A DNA stretch of 6,494 bases from an uncultured Gemmatimonadota bacterium (GTDB lineage: Bacteria; Gemmatimonadota; Gemmatimonadetes; Gemmatimonadales; Gemmatimonadaceae). The translations under genes and the position numbers were made by a program. Within the stretch, counting starts at the first letter, position 1; the number at the start of each line of letters is the position of its first letter. The notes beneath the pieces are model-generated. The model saw only the letters and a program-made list of their open reading frames with translations, was not told the origin of the DNA and made no database searches. The stretch is taken from contig CAMLHT010000222.1 in the NCBI GenBank assembly GCA_946479895.1, positions 1-6,494 of the forward strand, given 5' to 3'. This document shows positions 1 through 5,274 of the stretch, piece after piece.

Positions 1-66
1 GGCCAGCGCGGGGAGGAGCGCGAGGTCGGTGTCGCCGGACCGGGCGATGATGAGGGGATCAGTCAT
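1..66 (-). CDS. N-terminus of probable HerA/YjgR-type ATPase (partial)
   Basis: Reading leftward from an ATG at 66-64, the frame stays open to the window edge and gives 22 residues that include PLIIARSGDTDLALLPALA. This pattern, a short lead, then an I-G/A-R-stretch and a D-T-x-L-x-LLP-x-LA block, resembles from memory the opening of the DUF853/YjgR family of HerA-like ATPases, where it comes just before the NRHGLI..GATGTGKT Walker A segment. The Walker motifs would lie outside the window, so the call rests on a short N-terminal match only. If right, the protein is a cytoplasmic hexameric P-loop ATPase of poorly defined cellular role. It lies 87 bases downstream of the small membrane protein gene on the same strand. 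There is no convincing Shine-Dalgarno sequence; a TAATTT hexamer ends only 5 bases before the ATG, which points to a possible leaderless message. Confidence 0.55.
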   Translation of the reverse strand, partial: MTDPLIIARSGDTDLALLPALA

Positions 67-71
67 GCCGC

Positions 72-98
72 AAATTAGGCCCCCGCGCCCCGCGACAA
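72..98 (-). promoter_or_regulatory. Candidate leaderless promoter for the left-edge gene
   Basis: On the minus strand a TAATTT hexamer (72-77) sits 5 bases before the ATG at 66-64. A TTGTCG hexamer (93-98, four of six matches to TTGACA) lies 15 bases upstream of it. It is one of the few AT-rich patches in this GC-rich stretch. A -10 box at this distance from a start codon is the usual arrangement for leaderless transcripts, and no ribosome binding site is seen. The short 15-base spacer and the single instance make this a candidate only. Confidence 0.35.
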
Positions 99-115
99 GA
101 CGGGGCGGAGGGTGC

Positions 116-136
116 CGGCGATGTTTCCTGTCGCCG
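116..136 (-). terminator. Weak hairpin, possible terminator between two minus-strand genes
   Basis: An inverted repeat pairs 116-121 (CGGCGA) with 131-136 (TCGCCG), a 6-bp stem plus one possible G-U pair, with a loop of about 9 bases. It lies 18 bases past the stop codon of the membrane protein gene at 154, in the 87-base gap before the HerA-like gene. No T-run follows it on the minus strand, so it does not meet the intrinsic terminator pattern. It would fit a transcription break before the candidate promoter at 72-98. Confidence 0.22.
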
Positions 137-153
137 TGGGAGGCGCTCTCTGC

Positions 154-510
154 CTACGTCGCCGGACGCTCTCGAGCCAGCCGGACCGACTCGACGATGC
201 CGATCAGCCAGCCGATCGGATACGGCAGGATCGTGAGTGCCCACCAGCCCGACCGGCCGCTCGACCCACCGACTCCCCCCAGGTCGCTCAATAGGAAAAG
301 CACCGCGACGCCCACGGCGACGAGCGCCAGCGCCCACGAAATTCCCGCGGCGTGACGGCTGCGGCGAAGGTAGGCCGCAACGGCTATGAGCGCGAAGCCG
401 GCAAGGATGGCGACGGAGCCTTCGAGAGGATCGAGGGTTCCCACCGCGACGGCGATGAGCCCGGCAACGAGCAGCGACTTCGAGACCCACGCGGGACCAT
501 GAATGGCCAT
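154..510 (-). CDS. Small four-helix membrane protein, function unknown
   Basis: The product has 118 residues and is dominated by hydrophobic segments at about 11-25, 31-48, 55-74 and 88-107, so it should be an integral membrane protein with four helices. A basic stretch (RRSRH, 49-53) separates helices 2 and 3. A Gly/Ser-rich loop (about 77-88, DLGGVGGSSGRS) separates helices 3 and 4. The last helix has the sequence LPYPIGWLIGIVES and is followed by a short charged tail. No catalytic motif or family signature is recognised. The ATG start is well supported: GGAGG at 518-522 (minus strand) sits 7 bases upstream. The gene is transcribed divergently from the membrane protein gene at 678, across a 167-base spacer in which no strong promoter is visible. 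Third-position GC and hydrophobic periodicity favour this frame over the overlapping frames on both strands. Confidence 0.75.
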   Translation of the reverse strand: MAIHGPAWVSKSLLVAGLIAVAVGTLDPLEGSVAILAGFALIAVAAYLRRSRHAAGISWALALVAVGVAVLFLLSDLGGVGGSSGRSGWWALTILPYPIGWLIGIVESVRLARERPAT

Positions 511-517
511 GGCGACA

Positions 518-522
518 CCTCC
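518..522 (-). promoter_or_regulatory. Shine-Dalgarno site of the 118-residue membrane protein
   Basis: The minus strand reads GGAGG here, 7 bases before the ATG at 510-508. It is a near-ideal ribosome binding site and decides this start and this frame. Confidence 0.7.
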
Positions 523-666
523 GCCTCCACTATCGGGGCCGAACCGCCGGGTGGCCGTCCGCGAGAATACCTACCATGCGTCGGGGTTCTCCGTCGTTAT
601 CATGATCACGGGACGGACGTCGAGAGAGACTCCCGATCAGCGCGCTCTCATTTGGTGCCTGGCCAC

Positions 667-675
667 GGGAGAGAG
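667..675 (+). promoter_or_regulatory. Shine-Dalgarno site of the 159-residue membrane protein
   Basis: GGGAGAGAG lies just upstream of the ATG at 678-680; the GGAG core is 6 bases from the start. It supports this start over the other long plus-strand frames that overlap the region. Confidence 0.65.
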
Positions 676-677
676 TC

Positions 678-1157
678 ATGACGAACTGGGGGCGACGTAT
701 CCGCGGGGCGATCCGGATGGGGCTCGTCTGGGCGGCTGCCGGGGCAGTTGCCGGGGCACTGCTGGCCCGCGTGCCGGGGCTCGACTCCGACCTTCCGTTC
801 CCGCTCCTCTTCGCCCCGCTCGGCTTCATCACCGGTGGCATCTTCGCGGCGATCCTCGCCGCGGTGGAAGGCGGACGCGGGTTCGATCGCATGTCGCTTT
901 CGCGCTTCGCGGGATGGGGCGCTCTCAGCGGACTCCTGTTGTCCGGCGTCTTCGTCGCGGGCGCGGCGCTCAGGGGAGACTCGCTGTGGCGGGAGTTTCT
1001 CGTGTTCGGCCCCGCGCTCCTCACGGTTGGTGCGGTGGGCGCGGCTGGCTCGCTGGCGCTGGCCAGGCGGGCCGAGCGACGGGAGCTGTCGGTCGGCAGC
1101 GCCGCGCCCGCGCTTAAAGAAGAAAGACCGCGCGAGCTATCGAGTCGCGCTGACTGA
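678..1157 (+). CDS. Small four-helix membrane protein, function unknown
   Basis: The 159-residue product has four hydrophobic segments, at about 15-31, 42-63, 77-97 and 108-128. It starts with a basic N-terminus (RRIRGAIR) and ends in a hydrophilic, charged tail (129-159). Helices are rich in Gly and Ala with GxxxG-like spacing (AGAVAGALL, GWGALSGLLLSG), which would suit tight helix packing. The loop after helix 2 carries EGGRGFDRMSLSRF. No enzyme motif is seen and the family is not recognised. The start is supported by GGGAG 6 bases upstream. It is the only plus-strand gene in the window and converges on the GNAT gene; its TGA stop lies at the edge of a hairpin (1150-1169). Divergent from the 154-510 gene, which is similar in size and helix number but not visibly similar in sequence. 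Confidence 0.75.
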   Translation: MTNWGRRIRGAIRMGLVWAAAGAVAGALLARVPGLDSDLPFPLLFAPLGFITGGIFAAILAAVEGGRGFDRMSLSRFAGWGALSGLLLSGVFVAGAALRGDSLWREFLVFGPALLTVGAVGAAGSLALARRAERRELSVGSAAPALKEERPRELSSRAD

Positions 1158-1169
1158 CCGCGCAGTCAG
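1150..1169. terminator. Hairpin at a convergent gene junction, candidate bidirectional terminator
   Basis: A perfect 7-bp inverted repeat, CTGACTG (1150-1156) and CAGTCAG (1163-1169), encloses a 6-base loop. It sits between the plus-strand gene ending at 1157 and the minus-strand gene ending at 1181, and its left arm includes most of the last codons and stop of the former. The position is right for a shared terminator, but there is no T-run on either side, so termination would be weak or factor-assisted. Confidence 0.45.
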
Positions 1170-1180
1170 GGCGGGGCCGT

Positions 1181-1633
1181 TCAACGCAGGACGAGCACGA
1201 GCTCGACGATGTCTCCGCCGCTCTCCTCGCGCTCGAGCCGGAAGCCGTTCTTCTCGAGCACGCGGATCGAGCCGACGTTGTGGCTCGCCACGCGCGCGTG
1301 AAGGGGACGCTCGGTCACGAGCTGAAGGAAGGCGGCGAGCCCTCGCGTCGCGATACCCTGACCCCAGTGCTCCCTGCCGATCCAGTAGCTGACGAGTCGC
1401 TCACCGTCCTGGAGCCAGCTCCCGATGTTCCCGGCGACCTGGCCATCTACGACGATCGTCCGGTTGATCGCCGCCGGGTTGCCGAGGATGTTCTTCGCCC
1501 AGTGCGCGTCGAAGGCGGCGCGGTCGCGCGCGGGGAAGGCCGCCATGCGTGTGGCCTCGGCGTCGAGCTGCTGCGCGTAGAAGATCGGAAGGTCGTCGGG
1601 CTCGATGTCGCGGAGTCGTACTTCGCGGGTCAT
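1181..1633 (-). CDS. GNAT-family N-acetyltransferase
   Basis: The 150-residue protein has the usual length and order of a single-domain GNAT enzyme, which transfers the acetyl group of acetyl-CoA to an amine. An opening VRLRDIEPDDLPIFYAQQ matches the first strand and helix. A central beta region (IVVDGQVAGNIGSW, 60-73) precedes the acetyl-CoA pyrophosphate-binding motif REHWGQGIATRGLAAFL (87-103), the QxxGxA/G-type motif A. A late segment HNVGSIRVLEKNGFRLE (118-134) is typical of the RimJ/RimL-like group (Acetyltransf_3 type). The Asn and the NGF turn there are family hallmarks. The acceptor cannot be deduced; small-molecule, antibiotic or protein N-terminal targets are all possible. The ATG at 1633 has only weak upstream purines. 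An 86-base gap separates it from the upstream reductase-like gene, so it may have its own promoter or be the last gene of the operon. Confidence 0.88.
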   Translation of the reverse strand: MTREVRLRDIEPDDLPIFYAQQLDAEATRMAAFPARDRAAFDAHWAKNILGNPAAINRTIVVDGQVAGNIGSWLQDGERLVSYWIGREHWGQGIATRGLAAFLQLVTERPLHARVASHNVGSIRVLEKNGFRLEREESGGDIVELVLVLR

Positions 1634-1719
1634 TTCCGTCTACCGGGCGCGGCGCTTTAGCGGAGCTCTCTCACGCCGGTTGCGGCGAACGGCGTCAGGG
1701 ACCCGGCACCTTCCCTCGC

Positions 1720-2274
1720 TCATGGCGCTCGGCGACGGAAGTGGAGTGCCTGCACGCCGGACGCGAACCGCCGCGTCGACAGGAGCTCGAGATGACGCGC
1801 GCTCGACAGTCCGTTGAACAGCGTCGGCCCGCGGCCACTGATGACGGGATGAACGACGATCCGGTACTCGTCGATGAAGCCCAGCTCCTCGAGCGCAGTC
1901 GCGAGCCCGGGCGCTCCGACGAGGAGGCCCTCCGGGGTCTTCGCCTTGAGCGCCGGGATCGTCTCGCGCAGGTCACCCTCGACCCTGATCGTGTTCTGCC
2001 ACGGGAAGTCGCTCCGCGAGCGCGAGACGACGTACTTCGTTTTCGCCTCGAGCTTCCGTGCCCACTCGCGCATCGCGCGCGGCGCCGTGTCGTCGCGGGC
2101 CACGGCGGGCCAGGCTCCCTCCATCAGCTCGTAGGTGTGGCGCCCGAAGAGCATCGCCCCGCTCCGATCCATGAGCTGCGTCCAGTAGTCGTGAAGCTCG
2201 TCGTCCACGATCCCCTGGGTGTGATCGGTGCACCCGTCCAAGGTCACGTTGAGACCGAAGGTGAGAAGCCCCAT
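1720..2274 (-). CDS. Dihydrofolate reductase family protein (RibD C-terminal fold)
   Basis: The 184-residue product has the RibD_C/DHFR-like pattern. It opens with a beta strand leading to TLDG (11-14), the S/T-LDG motif of the family. GRHTYE (44-49) is the nucleotide-binding G-R-x-T-Y-E motif, followed by YVVSRS (81-86). LLVGAPGLATAL (117-128) replaces the usual GG loop and helix, and DEYRIVVHPVISGRGPTLF (135-153) is the family's late strand and turn. These proteins bind NADPH, but most stand-alone members have no assigned substrate; neither true folate reduction nor riboflavin pyrimidine reduction can be claimed. The ATG at 2274 lies 9 bases past the hydrolase stop (2284), so the two are almost certainly co-transcribed. 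No good ribosome binding site is seen close to the ATG; a GGGAG run is about 15 bases upstream, too far to be ideal, so coupling to the upstream gene is plausible. Confidence 0.87.
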   Translation of the reverse strand: MGLLTFGLNVTLDGCTDHTQGIVDDELHDYWTQLMDRSGAMLFGRHTYELMEGAWPAVARDDTAPRAMREWARKLEAKTKYVVSRSRSDFPWQNTIRVEGDLRETIPALKAKTPEGLLVGAPGLATALEELGFIDEYRIVVHPVISGRGPTLFNGLSSARHLELLSTRRFASGVQALHFRRRAP

Positions 2275-2283
2275 GGTATCGAC

Positions 2284-3306
2284 TCAAGGCTCCCGTGGCT
2301 TCGGTGGCCCGCCTCGATGCACGCGGATGTCCTTCCCGATCTCGATCGTCATGAGATCCTCGCCGATTTCGAGCGGTCCGCCGTACGTGGACCGCGTCCT
2401 GGGCAGCAGCTCGGTCACCCGGGGCGCGGGGAAGGCCGGGTCGGTCGTCAGCAGCACCACGTGTGAGTAGACGGCCAGCCGCGGACGCACTCGCGTGAAG
2501 ATTCGGCCAGCGTCCTCGGGAGGCGTGTGGAATCCGACGATGCGCCGCGCGGTCTCCGAGCGCTCGAGCAGCGCCGCGGGCGCGGCGATGACTTCATGAA
2601 CCAGCACGTCGGCACCCGCCGACGCGGCAACCAGGCTCTCGCTGGGACGGGTGTCACCGGAGATGACGACGGAATGCCCGGCGTAGTCCACGCGATAGCC
2701 GTACGCCGGCTGAAGGAGGCCGCCGTGGTCCACTAGGAATGCCGTCACTCGCACGCCGTTCCGCTCGAAGACGACGCCCGGCTCCACGTCGTGGGCGTCG
2801 AACGCCGCGCCCGCCGCCGGAAGCCCTTCACCCCTGCTGCGGCGGTCGATGTCCCACTCGAAAGCCTTCGTGAGAGCGGTCGCCATGCTCTCCGTACCGG
2901 AGGGTCCCCTCAGCTCGAGTGCATTGGTGCGCCGCCCGAACGGTGTCGGAAGCCAGCCCGTGAGCCAGAGGTCGGGCAGGCCGACCGTGTGGTCCGAGTG
3001 GAGGTGCGTCAGGAAGACGACGCCGACGCGCGACAGCGGGATGCCGAGCTGCCAGAGCCGCTGTGTCGCGCCTCGGCCGCAGTCGATCAGCAGCGTCTCG
3101 CCGCCCGCCTCGATCAGGGTGCTGGGCCCGAACCGGTCGATCGCCGGGTCGGGGCGTCCGGTCCCCAGCAGCGTCACCCGGATCGCCGGCGCGGCCCTGC
3201 TCGGGAGTGGAGATGCCGCGCGGGCCTGGCCGTGCAGCGGCGATGCGCCAGCCAGTACCAGCAGGGATGACGATACGGCGCGGCGCCAGTGTGGTTTGGC
3301 GGTCAT
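2284..3306 (-). CDS. Exported metallo-beta-lactamase-fold hydrolase, RNase Z-like
   Basis: From the ATG at 3306 the product has 340 residues. It begins with a signal peptide: basic MTAKPHWRR, hydrophobic core about 10-24, and an ARA cleavage site near 30. It has no lipobox cysteine, so a soluble periplasmic or secreted enzyme is expected. The core has the LGTGRPDP strand (47-54), DCGRG (75-79), the metal-binding HLHSDH (101-106), VDHGG (His194), SGDT (Asp218), LVHEV (His237) and a late YSHVV (His282). The order and spacing match the RNase Z/arylsulfatase-like branch, with all ligands of a two-zinc site present. The substrate is unknown; an exported copy argues against tRNA 3' processing. An in-frame ATG at 3354 would add 16 residues (with a weak GGGGTGG run before it), but the longer form has an unusually long, polar lead to the signal peptide. 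Stop 9 bases before the reductase-like gene; it follows the fusion gene after 78 (or 30) bases. Confidence 0.88.
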   Translation of the reverse strand: MTAKPHWRRAVSSSLLVLAGASPLHGQARAASPLPSRAAPAIRVTLLGTGRPDPAIDRFGPSTLIEAGGETLLIDCGRGATQRLWQLGIPLSRVGVVFLTHLHSDHTVGLPDLWLTGWLPTPFGRRTNALELRGPSGTESMATALTKAFEWDIDRRSRGEGLPAAGAAFDAHDVEPGVVFERNGVRVTAFLVDHGGLLQPAYGYRVDYAGHSVVISGDTRPSESLVAASAGADVLVHEVIAAPAALLERSETARRIVGFHTPPEDAGRIFTRVRPRLAVYSHVVLLTTDPAFPAPRVTELLPRTRSTYGGPLEIGEDLMTIEIGKDIRVHRGGPPKPREP

Positions 3307-3384
3307 GGGAAGTCGGGATCCGGAATGGGTAACATTGCGCCCACATGGCGGCATGGCGCCACCCCGGAACCCACCGACCGGAGG

Positions 3385-5274
3385 CTACATGAACACTTCC
3401 AGGGCCAGCTCCACCTTGCCGAACGGCGCGCTGACCTGCGCGCCCTGGAGTAGCGGCCGCACCCGCGCCAGCATCTCCCGCGCGATCGCGATCCCTTCGG
3501 CCACGCCGGCCTCCTTCGAGACCGCGCTCGCCTTGCGCATCCGCTCGATCGTCGCCGGCGGCACAGTCACTCCCGGCACCTCGTTCGCCAGGAACTCCGC
3601 GTTCCGCAGGGACACCAGCGGCCAGATCCCGGCGATGATCGGGATCCGCACGTGCTCGATCTTCGCCAGGAACTTCTCGAGCTGCTCCACGTCGAACACA
3701 GGCTGCGTGATCGCATACTCGGCGCCGGCGTCCACCTTCCACTCGAACCGCCTGATCTCGTGCGCGAGGTCGATCGCCGCCGGGTTCACGCCGACGCCGA
3801 TCGCGAACCGCGTCGGGTCCCCGATCCGGTTGCCGCCCGGATCGAGACCCCGGTTCAGGTTGCTCACGAGGTTCGTCAGGCCGATCGCGTCCACGTCGAA
3901 GACGGCGGTCGCGTCGGGGTAGGGCCCCATCTTCGGCGGGTCGCCGGTGATGATGAGCATGTTGCGCAGGCCGACCGCCGCGGCGCCGAGCAGGTCGCTG
4001 AGCATGCCGAGGAGGTTGCGGTCGCGACAGGCGTAATGCGTCACGGTCTCGATGCCCACCTGCTGCTCGATCAGCACGCTCGTGAGCAGCGCGCCCATGC
4101 GGCTCTGCGCACGCGGACCGTCGGGCACGTTCACGGCATCGACGCCCGCCGCCTTGAGCTTCGCGACGTCGGTGATCATCCGCGACGCGTCCACGCCGCG
4201 CGGCGGCACGATCTCGACCGACGTCACGAACTCCTTCGCCGCGATCTTCTTCGCCCACCGCGAACGCTCGGCAAATGGCACCGGCTCGACGCCCGCGCTC
4301 TCACCGCTGCCGCCCTCCGTCCTCCCCCCTTCGGCCTCCGCCCTCGGAGCAGAGCGTTCATCCATCCGGTAATTGCCCGCGTGCCTCGGCTGGAGCGGAC
4401 GGATCCCCTCGCACATCGCGCGGATGTGATCGGGAGTCGTTCCGCAGCACCCGCCCACGATCTTCGCGCCCGCCTGGGAGAGGTGCCGCGCATAGGTCGC
4501 GAGATACTCGGGGCTCGCCATGTACATCTTGCGGCCCTCGACCTCCCGCGGCATGCCGGCGTTCGGCTGCGCGCTCAGCTTGCGCGTCGTCACGGCGGCC
4601 ATCTTCTCGACACACTCGAGGATGGTCTGCGGGCCAACCGAGCAGTTCAGGCCGATGATGTCGGCGCCCCACTCGTCGAGCCGGCGCGCGACGTCTTCCA
4701 CCGATGCGCCGTAGGGGGTGTGACAGTCCTCGCCCACCGTCATCTGCGCGACGATCGGCATGCCCGGGCTCACGTCGCGCGCCGCGAGGATCGCCTGCTG
4801 GATCTCGTGCAGGTCGGCGAACGTCTCGAGGATGAAGAGGTCGACGCCGCCTTCCTTGAGGGCGCGCATCTGCTCGCGGAAGATCTCCCGGGCCTCCTCG
4901 AGCGATGTGGGGCCGTACGGCTCGAGGCGGACGCCGAGGGGGCCGACCGCGCCGGCGACGAGCGCCTTGTCGCCCGCTGCGCTGCTCGCAACGCGAGCAG
5001 CGGCCATATTGATCTCGCGCACCTGCCCCTCGAGCCCGTACTGCGTGAGCCGCAGCCGGTTCGCGCCGAACGAGTTCGTCTCCAGCACCTGCGCGCCCGC
5101 CTTCACGTATGCGCGGTGCACCTCGCCCACGAGATCCGGCGCGCGCAGGCTGAGCTCATCGTAGCACTGGTTGATGAACACGCCCTTGCCGTAGAGCATC
5201 GTCCCCATCGCGCCGTCGAACAGCACGATCCGGCTCGGGTCGAGCAGCTCCTTGAGGAGCTCGGCCTTAGACAC
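3385..5274 (-). CDS. Bifunctional homocysteine S-methyltransferase / methylenetetrahydrofolate reductase
   Basis: The 629-residue product is a two-domain fusion of the kind known as YitJ in Bacillus (about 610 residues). Residues 1-300 form the homocysteine methyltransferase barrel: DGAMGTML (20-27), ETNSFGAN (65-72) and the zinc ligands Cys211 (GLNCSVGP) and Cys276-Cys277 (GGCCGT). All three cysteines are present. Residues 336-629 are a MetF-type flavoprotein barrel that reduces 5,10-methylene- to 5-methyl-tetrahydrofolate: VEIVPPRG (353-360, with the catalytic Glu354), ITGDPP (442-447) and YAITQPVFD (520-528). An Arg/Glu/Gly-rich linker (about 301-335) joins them. The GTG start at 5274 is supported by GGGAG 7 bases upstream and overlaps the metH stop by 8 bases, implying translational coupling. 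The homocysteine domain probably takes its methyl group from the cobalamin of the neighbouring MetH. A methylmethionine donor is the alternative. Confidence 0.95.
   Translation of the reverse strand: MSKAELLKELLDPSRIVLFDGAMGTMLYGKGVFINQCYDELSLRAPDLVGEVHRAYVKAGAQVLETNSFGANRLRLTQYGLEGQVREINMAAARVASSAAGDKALVAGAVGPLGVRLEPYGPTSLEEAREIFREQMRALKEGGVDLFILETFADLHEIQQAILAARDVSPGMPIVAQMTVGEDCHTPYGASVEDVARRLDEWGADIIGLNCSVGPQTILECVEKMAAVTTRKLSAQPNAGMPREVEGRKMYMASPEYLATYARHLSQAGAKIVGGCCGTTPDHIRAMCEGIRPLQPRHAGNYRMDERSAPRAEAEGGRTEGGSGESAGVEPVPFAERSRWAKKIAAKEFVTSVEIVPPRGVDASRMITDVAKLKAAGVDAVNVPDGPRAQSRMGALLTSVLIEQQVGIETVTHYACRDRNLLGMLSDLLGAAAVGLRNMLIITGDPPKMGPYPDATAVFDVDAIGLTNLVSNLNRGLDPGGNRIGDPTRFAIGVGVNPAAIDLAHEIRRFEWKVDAGAEYAITQPVFDVEQLEKFLAKIEHVRIPIIAGIWPLVSLRNAEFLANEVPGVTVPPATIERMRKASAVSKEAGVAEGIAIAREMLARVRPLLQGAQVSAPFGKVELALEVFM
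4300..4371 (-). other. Purine-rich, G-run interdomain linker inside the fusion gene
   Basis: The coding strand over this interval is almost all G and A with a few C, with runs of GGG and one of six G (4324-4329), and encodes an Arg/Glu/Gly/Ser linker (about residues 303-328) between the two enzyme domains. Codons are low in hydrophobic residues, so the segment should be disordered. At least four G-runs within about 35 bases could in principle form a G-quadruplex in the mRNA. It does not resemble the conserved sequences on either side and may be an expanded simple repeat. Confidence 0.5.
4980..5002. repeat. Perfect 10-bp hairpin inside coding sequence
   Basis: CGCTGCTCGC (4980-4989) and GCGAGCAGCG (4993-5002) are exact inverted copies separated by three bases, AAC. 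The element lies in the homocysteine methyltransferase domain and encodes the segment AARVASSA near residues 92-99. It has no T-run and is in the middle of the gene, so it is not a normal terminator. It could be chance in GC-rich sequence with alanine-rich coding, or a local structural element. Confidence 0.6.

Noticed and set aside
737..780. Three near-copies of TGCCGGGGCA (737, 749, 772)
   Set aside because: They fall in a Gly/Ala-rich helix (AAGAVAGALL) and are explained by repeated GCC-GGG-GCA codon use; no regular array.
503..1117. Long plus-strand frames at 503-1117 and 748-1392 overlapping the 159-residue membrane protein
   Set aside because: Their translations are Arg-rich and irregular, and neither has a ribosome binding site. 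The 678-1157 frame has a good site and clear membrane helices.
1674..1694. Hairpin in the gap between the reductase-like and GNAT genes as a terminator
   Set aside because: A 5-bp stem with an internal mismatch and no T-run; too weak to call.
2828..4258. A 476-codon minus-strand frame overlapping the fusion and hydrolase genes
   Set aside because: It is an out-of-phase copy of the real frames, extremely rich in Arg and Gly, and spans a gene boundary. No motif supports it.
5267..5274. Possible frameshift joining metH and the next gene into one protein
   Set aside because: The overlap has a natural stop, a proper GTG start and a GGGAG site. Both protein ends match family ends, so two separate genes are more likely than a sequencing error or frameshift.
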